A DNA stretch of 64,000 nucleotides from Corynebacterium resistens DSM 45100 (GCF_000177535.2 NC_015673.1:2480001-2544000); one strand, 5' to 3'. Counted from the first letter of the stretch, positions 54,176-63,053 are shown. Notes: a model not told the origin generated them from the letters alone. A program made the numbers and translations.

Positions 54176-54804
54176 TCCTCCCCCGCAGTAGGTTGGTCAG
54201 TATGCTCCTGTTTGCCAGATTCCTTCTCCGCTGAACTGTGAGAAGGTGGCACCGACGGATTCCCCGATGCAGGCTCTCGGCCAGAGACTTCCGCGGACTG
54301 CGGTGACCGCACTACTTGTGTACCGCGGATCCCGGCACCCCAGATCCGGCCAGCGACAGCTGCAATCATTCCCACCAATAGGCTCACGAGGCAATAGCTG
54401 AACCCACCTACCACCTCACCAAACGTGGGGAAAGCCTCCATGCCAGCGCGTAGTTGGGCAGAACTGGCTTCGAGGCCCGCAGCCAAAGAAGCCAGCGCAC
54501 TGTAGGAGGTAAAAGCTCCCAACGCTCCGGTGCCCCAAAGTAGGCGAGGGTTCGACTTCGCATCGGGATACATGGTGATTAACACAGCAAGCAAACCTGC
54601 ACCCACCGCATTGCACAGCATCAGCGATAAGCCTGGCATTCCCCAGATATCCCACAAATAGTTTCCAGAGCTCGGCGCGAGCGAGACCCGTGGCAGTGCC
54701 GTAGATAACAACCAGCGCGCAAAAGTACCGATCATCCCACCGAGAAATACCCATAGGTACTGTCGGGGCACGGTCGGTTGAGAATGCGCGGGCGTGATTG
54801 TCAC
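54172..54804 (-). CDS. crcB: Fluoride exporter subunit CrcB/Fluc
   Basis: A 210-residue Fluc subunit, first of the pair. Motifs: GGMIGTFARW, CNAVGAGLL and GALGAFTSYSALA. The C-terminal ~65 residues after helix 4 are hydrophilic and Ser/Glu-rich, an extension not needed for the channel. No fluoride riboswitch was recognised upstream. Paired, tandem crcB genes with opposite topology are common in Gram-positive bacteria. Confidence 0.9.
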   Translation of the reverse strand: MTITPAHSQPTVPRQYLWVFLGGMIGTFARWLLSTALPRVSLAPSSGNYLWDIWGMPGLSLMLCNAVGAGLLAVLITMYPDAKSNPRLLWGTGALGAFTSYSALASLAAGLEASSAQLRAGMEAFPTFGEVVGGFSYCLVSLLVGMIAAVAGRIWGAGIRGTQVVRSPQSAEVSGREPASGNPSVPPSHSSAEKESGKQEHTDQPTAGEE

Positions 54805-54982
54805 GTCATTAGCCTACAATTTTCAATTTGAAGTGAGAACCTCTGCACCTGAAAACAAACACGACCCATTCAAGGTAACCGCGGGCTGCTGTAGAGGACG
54901 TGACTCTCCTAACGGAATTCTGCCCCTTCCGAAAGCACGAACCACATTCAAACGGCAATCGGTGTAACCCGCACCACCTTTA

Positions 54983-54998
54983 TGTTGATTAATCAACA
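54983..54998. promoter_or_regulatory. Perfect 16-bp palindrome upstream of the MarR-type gene
   Basis: TGTTGATTAATCAACA is fully self-complementary and 65 bases upstream of the TTG start. Its shape and AT centre fit a MarR dimer site, so autoregulation is likely. It also lies 179 bases upstream of the divergent crcB pair. Confidence 0.65.
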
Positions 54999-55062
54999 AG
55001 TTTGTAGTGTTGTCTGAAGTAAAGCAACTACTTCAGCGCTCGTTTCCACATGAGGTGAGATT

Positions 55063-55593
55063 TTGAGTAACCACTCCGCGCCGAATAACCGGCCCTCGGC
55101 TGATTCCGTCACCACCCGCCCCTCCACTGACTCCAAGGGGGATCCCCGGTGGCTGTCAACCGAAGAACAAGCCACTTGGCGCGACTGGATTTTTGTCACT
55201 TCACGGATCGACGCCGCGATGGCCCGCGAGTTGCAACGCAACTCAGAACTATCGCTCGCCGACTATACGGTCCTAGTACCGCTATCTGAACATCCCGAGC
55301 AGCGGGAACGAATCGCGGCTCTCGCGGAGATTCTGCAGTGGGATCGTTCTCGGTTGTCACACCAGATCACACGCATGTCGAAGCGCGGTCTAGTGCGCCG
55401 CGAGTCCTGCGCTGAAGACGGCCGAGGCGCATTCGTCGCCATTGAACCAGCCGGCATGGATGCTATCAGGGAAGCTGCGCCGGCCCACGTGGAATCCGTG
55501 CGCAATTACTTCTTCGATCTCCTTGACGAGCGGGATCAGCAGGGCATGGCGCGGGTTCTCCGCAAACTAGCTACTCAATTTGAAGATCAGTAG
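55063..55593 (+). CDS. MarR-family transcriptional regulator
   Basis: A 176-residue MarR protein with a disordered N-terminal ~25 residues. The winged helix covers ~60-130: LSLADYTVLVPLSEHP, then LAEILQWDRSRLSHQITRM (recognition helix) and the wing MSKRGLVRRESCAEDGRGAF, with the conserved Asp-x-Arg-Gly pattern. The start is TTG at 55063, preceded by GAGGTGAG. The gene is divergent from crcB and ends 39 bases before the convergent dnaB stop. Target genes and ligand are unknown; the palindrome at 54983 is the obvious candidate operator. Confidence 0.88.
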   Translation: MSNHSAPNNRPSADSVTTRPSTDSKGDPRWLSTEEQATWRDWIFVTSRIDAAMARELQRNSELSLADYTVLVPLSEHPEQRERIAALAEILQWDRSRLSHQITRMSKRGLVRRESCAEDGRGAFVAIEPAGMDAIREAAPAHVESVRNYFFDLLDERDQQGMARVLRKLATQFEDQ

Positions 55594-55631
55594 GGCCTAA
55601 AAGGCGAAATCGCTGGCGGCGCGCGAGGGAC

Positions 55632-57137
55632 TTAAGGCATTGGCGCGATGTCCCGCGCCAGATCGCTGAACTTGGAAAATTGCAGCTGGTGAGCAACAGT
55701 GACCGTGCCAATGGGTCCGCCACGGTGCTTTGCCAAGATAATGTCCGCTTCACCTTGGCGTTCATGATCGCGGTTCTGCGAATCAGGGCGGTGGATCAGC
55801 ATCACCATGTCTGCATCCTGCTCAAGCGAACCGGACTCACGGAGGTCAGAAACCCTCGGCAGCGCATCCTCACCACGAGCCTCCACGCCACGGTTGAGCT
55901 GCGAAATAGCGATGACTGGCACGTTGACCTCTTTGGCCAACAGCTTAAGCTGGCGGGAAAACTCGGAGACTTCTTGCTGGCGAGATTCCACTCGCTTTCC
56001 GGAGCTCATCAGCTGTAGGTAGTCCACGACCACTAGAGCTAGATCCGCCTGTTGCTTCAGCCTTCTAGCCTTCGAACGAATTTCCATCATCGTTAGATTC
56101 GGCGAATCATCAATATAAATTGGGGCCTCTGCTATTTCGCCGATCCGGGCGGTAAGTCGATTCCAGTCTTCGTCATCCATCTTGCCACCACGCATCGCTG
56201 ATAGGTGCACGTTGGCTTCCGCCGAGAAGATGCGCATCATTACTTCCGACTTGCTCATTTCCAAACTAAACAGCGCCGAAGTCTTACCTTGGCGAATCGA
56301 AGCGCTTCGCATGAAGTCCAACGCCAGCGTGGATTTACCGACACCCGGGCGTGCAGCCACAATGACCATCTGCCCACCGCTAAGGCCATTGGTGAGGTCA
56401 TCCAAATCCCGGAAACCAGTTTCGATGCCCTTTGCTTGCCCACCGGAACTTAAGTCTTCAATTTCATCCATCGTGGATTCCAGCAGTGCCTCGAAGACTT
56501 CATAGTCTTCACTCGCAGAATCATTGGTGATGGAGAACATCTCCTGTTGGGCGTTATCCACGACGGTGGCAACTTCCGCGCCCTCAATCCCGGAGTATCC
56601 CAACTGCACAATCCGCGTTCCAGCGTGGACGAGCTTGCGCAGCGTGGACTTCTCCTTGACCAGCGCTGCGTAGTAACCCACGTTTGCACTGGTAGGGGTC
56701 TTCGAAAGAATGCTGTGAAGGTAAGGTGCCCCACCTACCGCTTCCAGCACACCGTCGCGATCGAGGTAGCCCGCGACGATGACGGGGTCGACTTCTTTTC
56801 CTTCGCCATAAAGGCGCCAAATGGTATCGAAAATAGTCTTGTGCGCGGGACGGTAGAAGTCATCGCCCGTGAGTATCTCCACCACATCGGCAATCGCGTC
56901 CTTATCGAGCATCATGCCACCGAGCACGCCTTGTTCCGCGCCAATGTTCTGCGGCATTTCCCGCGCTATATCTTGGTATTTGTCGCGTTTACCTCCGCTA
57001 AAACCCCCTGACCGCCCACCTTCACGTTGGGAATTGTTGGCGCTCCAAGAATCCACACCGGTGTCTCCCGGTTCCATGGGAGGTTCTTCCGGGAACGGAA
57101 TGTCATCAAAGTTGATATCAGGGTTTTGCGGGCTCAT
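55632..57137 (-). CDS. dnaB: Replicative DNA helicase
   Basis: Hexameric 5'-3' helicase of the replication fork, 501 residues. The N-terminal DnaB domain (GAEQGVLGGMMLDKDAIADV) is followed by a RecA-like motor with Walker A ARPGVGKST, Walker B-region LALVVVDYLQLM and the C-terminal EQDADMVMLIHR. ATG 57137 gives MSPQNPDINFDDIPFP, the normal acidic actinobacterial N-terminus. No intein is present, unlike in some mycobacteria. A cluster of DnaA-box-like sites lies just upstream. Confidence 0.96.
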   Translation of the reverse strand: MSPQNPDINFDDIPFPEEPPMEPGDTGVDSWSANNSQREGGRSGGFSGGKRDKYQDIAREMPQNIGAEQGVLGGMMLDKDAIADVVEILTGDDFYRPAHKTIFDTIWRLYGEGKEVDPVIVAGYLDRDGVLEAVGGAPYLHSILSKTPTSANVGYYAALVKEKSTLRKLVHAGTRIVQLGYSGIEGAEVATVVDNAQQEMFSITNDSASEDYEVFEALLESTMDEIEDLSSGGQAKGIETGFRDLDDLTNGLSGGQMVIVAARPGVGKSTLALDFMRSASIRQGKTSALFSLEMSKSEVMMRIFSAEANVHLSAMRGGKMDDEDWNRLTARIGEIAEAPIYIDDSPNLTMMEIRSKARRLKQQADLALVVVDYLQLMSSGKRVESRQQEVSEFSRQLKLLAKEVNVPVIAISQLNRGVEARGEDALPRVSDLRESGSLEQDADMVMLIHRPDSQNRDHERQGEADIILAKHRGGPIGTVTVAHQLQFSKFSDLARDIAPMP

Positions 57138-57258
57138 GTGTCTAACCATAGTGCGCGTTCACGACATCGAACACGTCCACCCGCAAGGATCGGTGAAGCC
57201 CTCTCGCCTCCTAATCTGGGGCAGAAATCGGAGGTCCCGCCCCCACCGTCCGGGCGCG

Positions 57259-57548
57259 TTATCCACAGGCTGTTGGGGATAACTCTGTGGATGTTATGTG
57301 TATAAATCCTCTTTCCCCAGCTCGGCTTGTGAATAACTTGTGGATAGCCGAGGCCCTGACCTGCACATTCTCCTATTTTCGCAGGTCACAGCGTTAAAAT
57401 TTCTTCAACTGGGGAAAACGGAGCCGGTGGATAACTTCCGTCACAGACGTTTCCGCAGGTAGCAAATTTTGACATTTTTATACCTGCTGGTCACGCAATT
57501 AAGACTTTGTTTGCCTTAAAAGCCACCATTTCCAACACGTTTTCCACA
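57259..57548. promoter_or_regulatory. Cluster of DnaA-box-like 9-mers upstream of dnaB
   Basis: Sites found by eye against TTATNCACA: 57259-57267 TTATCCACA (plus, exact), 57328-57336 TTATTCACA (minus, exact), 57339-57347 CTATCCACA (minus, one mismatch), 57426-57434 TTATCCACC (minus, one mismatch), 57540-57548 TTTTCCACA (plus, one mismatch). The 460-bp gap holds no gene. It is moderately AT-rich around 57455-57520. Confidence 0.6.
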
Positions 57549-57651
57549 AGCAACCCTATTCGCAGGTTCTCCTCCACATTCCACAAAACCAACACCCCCA
57601 CATTCTCCTAAAATGCCACCCCAGGTGATTTTGTCTACTAAACCTAAATGC

Positions 57652-59277
57652 ATGACTCATTCGCAGCACCAACAACCACTAGCACCACAACAAACCACGC
57701 CAGACTCCCCTCTCGACCTCCTTATCGTCGGCGCTGGCATTTCCGGCATCGACCTCGCCCACCATGTGGCCAACAACTTCCCCACATGGCAGTGGGCCGT
57801 GGTGGATTCCAATTCGGATATCGGAGGTACGTGGAACACTTTCACCTACCCGGGAATCAGATCAGATTCGGACATGGCAACCTTTTCCTTCCCATTCGAG
57901 CGCTGGCGCCATCACGGCACCCTGGGGTCCGGGGCTCGGATTAAAGAACACGTCCGGGATGCTGCCGCCGAATGTGGCGCCCTCGATCGGCTCACGCTGA
58001 GCACGTGGGTTCGCCACGCAAATTTCAACACCGCCCGTGGCCTCTGGGAAGTCGATGCTGTAGAAGGCCCTGCCCGTAGCAATAACGCAGAAGGGTCGGT
58101 ACGTGGCGTCGAGAAGAAGGACAAAGGCTATACCGTCTACACCCGTCGCCTCCATTTCGCCGCAGGATACTACCGGCACAGTGCCGGCTTTACGGCAGCG
58201 ATTTCTGGTCTAGATAGGTTCGAAGGCACGGTTATCCACCCGCAAAGGTGGCCGGAGGACATTGATGTTCGTGGAAAGAATGTTATCATCATTGGCTCCG
58301 GTGCCACCGCCGTCACCCTACTGCCCGCTTTGCACTCAATGGGTGCCCATCCTACGATGCTGCAACGCACACCAACGTACATTGCCCCATTGCCTGAGAC
58401 GGATGTCATCAGCACCGTCACCGGCGCCATCATCGGAACCAAAGGTAGCCGAGGAAAAGTCGCAACCCGCATAGCCCGCACCGGGCACATCTTCCGCGAC
58501 ATGGCGCAGTATCACCTCTGCCAGACATTCCCCACACTCGCCCGCGGCGCCTTCTGGGCAATGAACCGCGCTTTCGTGGACAGCGAAGAGATTCGCCGTA
58601 ATTTCACCCCACCATACGGCCCATGGGATCAGCGCGTGTGTAAATCCCCCGGCGGCGACTTCTTCCGCGCGCTGCAACAAGGGGCGCAGGTTGTCACCGG
58701 AATCATCGACTCGGTCGAGGCCACGGGCATTCGCCTGAAAGAAGGCGCTTTCCTCCCCGCCGATATCATCGTCACAGCCACCGGCTTGCAGCTGCAGGCT
58801 TTCGGCAATGCTGGCTTTAGCGTGGATGGTACCGACGTGCCAACCCGGTCCATGGTTGCATACCGCAGCATGATGGCCAATCGCTTGCCGAACTTCACTT
58901 ACACCATTGGCTACCTGAACCAGTCGTGGACATTGCGAGCGGATATGACTTCGCGCTACCTCGTCCAGCTCTGGAAAGACATGGAATCGCGCGGCGAACT
59001 ATTCGCCTGCCCGGTGCTCCCGGAGGATTTGCCAGCCGATCGGCCAATGCTGGAAATGGAGTCCGGTTATATCCGCCGTTCGGTAGACGATTTGCCCCGC
59101 CAGGCAGCACGCGACCCGTGGCGCATGGAACACGATTACATCAAGGAACGCCGAACGTTCTTGGGTTCGGATAACACCCTAGACATGGCCTTCGGGGCAG
59201 ATGCCCTGGCAGCGGCCGCTCCCCTCGCTTCCGGTGCTGGCGGTGGTGGCGCTGAACAACTGGTAATGCCCTCATAG
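57652..59277 (+). CDS. Flavin-containing monooxygenase (Baeyer-Villiger / FMO type)
   Basis: NADPH- and FAD-dependent monooxygenase, 541 residues. FAD motif GAGISGID near residue 25; the second nucleotide motif GSGATAVTL; the segment GGTWNTFTYPGIRSDSDM corresponds to the family GGTW...YPG...D element. The classical BVMO fingerprint FxGxxxHxxxWP appears in altered form as FEGTVIHPQRWP. It may oxidise ketones or heteroatoms. The start could also be 57613; 57652 gives a shorter unstructured N-terminus. It is convergent with rplI across the hairpin region. Confidence 0.87.
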   Translation: MTHSQHQQPLAPQQTTPDSPLDLLIVGAGISGIDLAHHVANNFPTWQWAVVDSNSDIGGTWNTFTYPGIRSDSDMATFSFPFERWRHHGTLGSGARIKEHVRDAAAECGALDRLTLSTWVRHANFNTARGLWEVDAVEGPARSNNAEGSVRGVEKKDKGYTVYTRRLHFAAGYYRHSAGFTAAISGLDRFEGTVIHPQRWPEDIDVRGKNVIIIGSGATAVTLLPALHSMGAHPTMLQRTPTYIAPLPETDVISTVTGAIIGTKGSRGKVATRIARTGHIFRDMAQYHLCQTFPTLARGAFWAMNRAFVDSEEIRRNFTPPYGPWDQRVCKSPGGDFFRALQQGAQVVTGIIDSVEATGIRLKEGAFLPADIIVTATGLQLQAFGNAGFSVDGTDVPTRSMVAYRSMMANRLPNFTYTIGYLNQSWTLRADMTSRYLVQLWKDMESRGELFACPVLPEDLPADRPMLEMESGYIRRSVDDLPRQAARDPWRMEHDYIKERRTFLGSDNTLDMAFGADALAAAAPLASGAGGGGAEQLVMPS

Positions 59278-59648
59278 CCGCACAAAAAAAGGGGGCCTGC
59301 TGGTGCCCACGCAACTTCCATCGCGCGGTTACCGCAGACCCCTTCTTCGGTGCTGTTGTCTAGATAGGTCTTGTTCTCTAGAAGGGTCTCCCTCTAGATC
59401 ATTTTCTAGTGCCTTGAGTCGTTTGGTGTTTCATTCACCTAGGCCTCAGCCGATCTTTGCTCTCGTTTGGCCAGTGCACGCTTACTTTCAAACCGGCGTT
59501 GTCTAGGCGCCGGCTTTGGCTTGACGCCACGAAGTCCCCCTGCAAGGGCGTTGTCTAGGCGCCCAGTGTGGGTTCTATGTGCGGGCCTACCCCGACGTTG
59601 TCTAGGCGTCGAGAACCGAAAGCCACGGTGAGGCTGACCACGCCTTGA
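59278..59648. other. Noncoding 370-bp region with hairpin array and dense CTAG sites
   Basis: No gene is seen. The region separates the convergent monooxygenase and rplI genes. It contains eight CTAG tetranucleotides between 59360 and 59605 (a rare word in most bacterial DNA), four copies of TTGTCTAG (59356, 59499, 59551, 59598), a TCTAGA-flanked hairpin at 59377-59398 and the three-hairpin array at 59493-59611. Confidence 0.7.
59493..59611. repeat. Three tandem hairpins with an identical 9-nt loop and covarying stems
   Basis: Hairpin 1: CCGGCG (59493-59498) / CGCCGG (59508-59513). Hairpin 2: GGGCG (59546-59550) / CGCCC (59560-59564). Hairpin 3: CGACG (59593-59597) / CGTCG (59607-59611). In all three the loop is TTGTCTAGG (CCTAGACAA on the other strand). 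Loop starts are 52 and 47 bases apart. The stems differ but stay fully paired, which suggests that structure is selected. The strand on which it acts is unknown; it lies in the 3' region of both convergent genes. Confidence 0.75.
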
Positions 59649-60101
59649 TTAGGCGGCCACAACCTCGAAACGGAGGTTTGCAACGACATCAGAGTGCAGC
59701 TTGACCTCGACAGAGTACATGCCGGTGGACTTGATCTGTCCCTTGCCCAGCTTGATGCTCTTCTTTTCCAGGGAACGGCCGTTAGCCTTCTTCACTGCAG
59801 CGGCGATGTCTTCAGTGGTAACAGAGCCGAACAGCTTGCCTGCCTCAGAGGTGCGAACAGAGATGGTCACACCGGACAGAGCCTCGAGCTCAGCCTTAAC
59901 CTCGCGCGCGTGATCCAGATCGCGGATCGCACGAGCTTCCTGGGCACGCTTGATGCCCTCGATCTGCTTCTCAGCACCGCGGGTAGCAACAATTGCGTAG
60001 CCACGTGGAAGCAGGTAGTTACGTCCATAGCCAGCCTTGACCTCGACGATGTCGCCTGGGACACCGAGGTTGTCAACGGTGGCGGTAAGGATCAGCTTCA
60101 T
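59649..60101 (-). CDS. rplI: 50S ribosomal protein L9
   Basis: A 150-residue L9 with the N-domain MKLILTATVDNLGVPGDIVE, the signature GYGRNYLLPRGYAI and the C-domain ending HSDVVANLRFEVVAA. Last gene of the rpsF-ssb-rplI operon, 50 bases after ssb. rpsR is not found between ssb and rplI; in corynebacteria it is usually elsewhere. The hairpin array follows its stop. Confidence 0.97.
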   Translation of the reverse strand: MKLILTATVDNLGVPGDIVEVKAGYGRNYLLPRGYAIVATRGAEKQIEGIKRAQEARAIRDLDHAREVKAELEALSGVTISVRTSEAGKLFGSVTTEDIAAAVKKANGRSLEKKSIKLGKGQIKSTGMYSVEVKLHSDVVANLRFEVVAA

Positions 60102-60151
60102 GATCCAACCTTTCGTTGTGCGTGGAGTTGACTTGTTTTAGTGATTAATTT

Positions 60152-60793
60152 CTAAAATGGCGGCTCATCATCGCCGTCACCAAAACCGGACTGCGGTGCG
60201 GAGTTCCACGGGTCATCCATCGCGGCATTACGGCCGCTGAAGCCCTGATTCCCCTGATTACCGCCGTTGTCACGCCCACCTTGTGGGCCACCAAATCCAC
60301 CCTGGTTGCCGCGGGAACCTTGGCCACCCTGATTTCCAGAGTTGCCACCGAATCCACCTTGGCCACCCTGACCGCCGGCGTTTCCGCCGAACCCGCCTTG
60401 GTTGTAGCCACCCTGGCCACCACCGCGGGAAACCTTGTTCACCTGGGCGGTTGCAAAGCGCAGGGACGGGCCGACCTCGTCGACCTCAACCTCCATGACG
60501 GTACGGCGCTCGCCATTCTTATCATCGTAAGAACGCTGGCGAAGACGGCCAGTGACGATCACACGATCGCCCTTGTGCAGGGTTTCTGCCACGTTTTCTG
60601 CAGCTTGGCGCCACACATTGCATGTCAGGAATACTGCCTCTCCATCCACATATTGCCCAGCCTGAGCGTCATAACGACGTGGCGTGGAAGCGACGCGGAA
60701 GTTAGCTACCGCGGCGCCGTTCTGGATGAAGCGCAGCTCAGGATCGGCAACGATGTTGCCAACCACGGTGATTGGAATATCGCCCTGTGCCAT
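60152..60793 (-). CDS. ssb: Single-stranded DNA-binding protein
   Basis: A 213-residue SSB. OB fold in residues 1-~115 ([40 protein letters not shown]); a long Gly/Gln/Asn-rich linker of short GGQGG / GGFGG repeats; and the acidic interaction tip DDEPPF at the C-terminus, which binds replication and repair partners. It lies 70 bases downstream of rpsF in the same operon. The linker is coded by imperfect short DNA repeats and could vary in length. Confidence 0.97.
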   Translation of the reverse strand: MAQGDIPITVVGNIVADPELRFIQNGAAVANFRVASTPRRYDAQAGQYVDGEAVFLTCNVWRQAAENVAETLHKGDRVIVTGRLRQRSYDDKNGERRTVMEVEVDEVGPSLRFATAQVNKVSRGGGQGGYNQGGFGGNAGGQGGQGGFGGNSGNQGGQGSRGNQGGFGGPQGGRDNGGNQGNQGFSGRNAAMDDPWNSAPQSGFGDGDDEPPF

Positions 60794-60863
60794 GTGTATT
60801 ACCTCGCCTCGAAAAAATTTGGGTGTGGTGTTGCGTTACACGTCCGGTTTACAAGGACTAGAG

Positions 60864-61160
60864 TTACGCGTCCTTGCGCAGCACCTTGGTGCGCATGATG
60901 TCGTCGTTGATCTTAAGCACGCGGTCAAGCTCCTGCACGGTAGCCGATTCACACTTCAGATCGAGAACAACGTAGATGCCCTCGTCCTTCTTGTTAATCG
61001 GGTACTCGAGGCGACGCTTGCCCCAAATGTCGACCTTCTCAACGGTACCGTTTTCCTTGCGGACAATCTCCAAGTACTTGTCCAGCGACGGGGCAACGGT
61101 GCGCTCATCCTGGGAAGGGTCGATGATGATCATCATCTCGTATTGACGCACGGACCTCAT
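60864..61160 (-). CDS. rpsF: 30S ribosomal protein S6
   Basis: A 98-residue S6 with the typical [42 protein letters not shown] and end [10 protein letters not shown]. The ATG at 61160 follows AGGAGG very closely; an in-frame GTG at 61151 has a more usual spacing and would give VRQYEMM, so the true start is one of these two. First gene of the rpsF-ssb-rplI operon. Confidence 0.95.
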   Translation of the reverse strand: MRSVRQYEMMIIIDPSQDERTVAPSLDKYLEIVRKENGTVEKVDIWGKRRLEYPINKKDEGIYVVLDLKCESATVQELDRVLKINDDIMRTKVLRKDA

Positions 61161-61283
61161 CACCTCCTGTGGTCTTAATGTTTTCGGCCATACCCGGGTT
61201 TGGGCATGGCAGGAGGGTCGTTGCGTCAGCAACTTTTCCAGATTACCGCGTGCACGCCGAAATAAGAAACGGCCCTCGCAGAG

Positions 61284-61469
61284 CTAACCCTTGGTCGCGA
61301 TGAAAATAGCTGTCGTGGTTGGCACTATCGTCATGAATACGATGGCGATCGCAAATAGGGTCCACACCAACTTGCGTGGCTTATTCAGGCTAAAACTCGC
61401 AAATGATGCCCCGAAAAACAAAAACCCAATCAGCACACTGCCGATCGTCACCCACATCGTTGGACTCAT
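61284..61469 (-). CDS. Small membrane protein, 61 residues
   Basis: Two predicted helices (MWVTIGSVLIGFLFFGASF and LVWTLFAIAIVFMTIVP) joined by a short basic turn (NKPRK). The ATG overlaps the stop of the GT87 gene (ATGA), which indicates coupling and supports that it is real. A gene of similar kind is found at the matching place in other corynebacteria as far as I recall. It may be an accessory subunit of the glycosyltransferase; function unknown. Confidence 0.72.
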   Translation of the reverse strand: MSPTMWVTIGSVLIGFLFFGASFASFSLNKPRKLVWTLFAIAIVFMTIVPTTTAIFIATKG

Positions 61470-63040
61470 GATCGCTGCACCTTTCTGGCAGTTCCTACCG
61501 CCTGGCCTTCGTGTTCACTTGCGCTTTTACGGGCCTGTTCGCGTTTGCTTTGGTTTTCTTCATTGTCTACCGACGCCACGCTCTTTTCGAAATCACCCTC
61601 CCCAGCACTACCGTTTACGGCTACTTCGCGGTCCTTAGCCAGCATCCGACGAATCACCAGTACCGCCATAAATATCAGCAGCCCCAAACGGATCACCGTC
61701 ATAGAATCCGCCAACCATTCCGGTGCCTGTTGCCCCGAAGGCAGGAATTGCCACATACGGACATACCAGTACACAGTTTCCAATGCAGCCCACCCAAACA
61801 CGAGTCTCCACTTGGGAAGCGCCAGCACCAGCAACGGAACCAGCCAAATTGAATACTGCGGGCTCCACACCTTGTTGGTAATCATGAAAGCCAACAAGGC
61901 CAAGAACGCGACCTCGCCTACCTGTGGTGTGCGTGGCGCCTTGAACACCACCAACCAAGCCAGTGCCAACAGGCACACCACCAGCAAAGCGAAGGTAATC
62001 AAGTTGAGTGTCTGCACACCATCGACTGCCTTAGACGGTGAATTACCATCCCATGCCTGGCTACCAGTGAGGTGCGCAAGCACCGCGTAGATGGTCGAGC
62101 CTTCCCAACCACGCTGGGAGTTCAAGCGGAAAAATTCCCCCCAGCCCTGCGGGGACATCAGATAGATCGGCAGGTTTACTGCCGCCAAGGTGATGAACAT
62201 GCCCGAGAGCATTCGGGCCAGTGGCATCCACAATCGGTTACGCAGACACAACAGGATGATGGCCCCGCCGATGAAGGCCGGCCACAACTTCGCACTGATC
62301 CCTAGTCCGATCATCACTCCTGCTAACGCGGGGCGCCGGTGTGCCCACAGCGCAATGGCGGCAACGGCTGGAAGTACCGATAGCAAATCGAAGTTAGTGA
62401 AGGCGTGCACGAGGACCAGGGGCGAAGCGGCCATCAGGAGGGTATCCCACGGCCGGTTTCCAGTGAGCTTCACCATGATGGCCACCGCCACCATCCACGC
62501 AGCCCCCAAGACAATGCAGTTCACCGCAAAATAGACTGCCCCCTCGGGCACCTGATCCATTCCCAGTGGCTTAAACAGGTCGTAGATGAAGTGGGCAATG
62601 ACGGCGTTCATCCACTGGAACAACCCCGATAACACGGGATACTCCATGTAGCGCACTGCCCCGTCTGAACCTTGCCACGAATTCAGGTACGGAAAGAGCT
62701 GTTCGTCGAGTTTGTGGGAGTGATACAGCGAAATCGTGTCGTTGTAACAGGCGCTGGTGTATTGACGGCGGCCACTCCAATCGATGAAGGGCCCTCCCTG
62801 CCCATGCCCAGTGCGCACGCACTGCCCCTTTTGCAGGTAGCCCAGCGTGAGGAAGAAGCCGGATACCGCGACCAAAACGCGCAGCGGAGTCCACCACGCA
62901 GCGCGCCCAATCAGTGCGTGTTTACCGGGTTTGCCACCAAGGAAGCCAATAAACCCCGACGCCATGGGTTCTGTTTCCGAGGGAAGCACTCGCTTGTGAT
63001 TGCTTTCCAAAGGGCGCAGGGGCGTCGGGGTTGTTGTCAT
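61466..63040 (-). CDS. GT87-family polyprenol-phosphate-dependent membrane glycosyltransferase
   Basis: A 524-residue integral membrane protein of the GT87 (DUF2029) family, counterpart of M. tuberculosis Rv0051, which also lies between ponA1 and rpsF. About ten helices are predicted. The first extracytoplasmic loop contains acidic residues typical of GT-C enzymes, and RPALAGVMIGLGISAKLWP is a family hallmark. GT87 members use polyprenyl-phosphate mannose or arabinose. The C-tail is charged and disordered. The start at 63040 is chosen because TATAAT lies 7 bases upstream with no SD, so a leaderless mRNA is likely. Sugar donor and acceptor are not known. Confidence 0.85.
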   Translation of the reverse strand: MTTTPTPLRPLESNHKRVLPSETEPMASGFIGFLGGKPGKHALIGRAAWWTPLRVLVAVSGFFLTLGYLQKGQCVRTGHGQGGPFIDWSGRRQYTSACYNDTISLYHSHKLDEQLFPYLNSWQGSDGAVRYMEYPVLSGLFQWMNAVIAHFIYDLFKPLGMDQVPEGAVYFAVNCIVLGAAWMVAVAIMVKLTGNRPWDTLLMAASPLVLVHAFTNFDLLSVLPAVAAIALWAHRRPALAGVMIGLGISAKLWPAFIGGAIILLCLRNRLWMPLARMLSGMFITLAAVNLPIYLMSPQGWGEFFRLNSQRGWEGSTIYAVLAHLTGSQAWDGNSPSKAVDGVQTLNLITFALLVVCLLALAWLVVFKAPRTPQVGEVAFLALLAFMITNKVWSPQYSIWLVPLLVLALPKWRLVFGWAALETVYWYVRMWQFLPSGQQAPEWLADSMTVIRLGLLIFMAVLVIRRMLAKDREVAVNGSAGEGDFEKSVASVDNEENQSKREQARKSASEHEGQAVGTARKVQRS

Positions 63041-63047
63041 GGTCGGC

Positions 63048-63053
63048 ATTATA
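63048..63053 (-). promoter_or_regulatory. -10 element (TATAAT) for leaderless GT87 mRNA
   Basis: Perfect TATAAT on the minus strand with 7 bases between it and the ATG at 63040, so transcription is expected to start at or next to the A of the start codon. The -35 region is weak. Confidence 0.6.

Noticed and set aside
54805..54980. Fluoride (crcB) riboswitch upstream of the crcB pair
   Set aside because: I could not find the conserved GG-GATGG core and pseudoknot pattern on the minus strand.
57150..57612. Chromosomal origin (oriC)
   Set aside because: DnaA-box-like sites are present but dnaA, dnaN and a strong AT-rich unwinding element are absent; oriC is expected elsewhere nearby.
60102..60151. 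rpsR between ssb and rplI
   Set aside because: The gap is only 50 bases and has no coding capacity; the gene is simply not in this operon.
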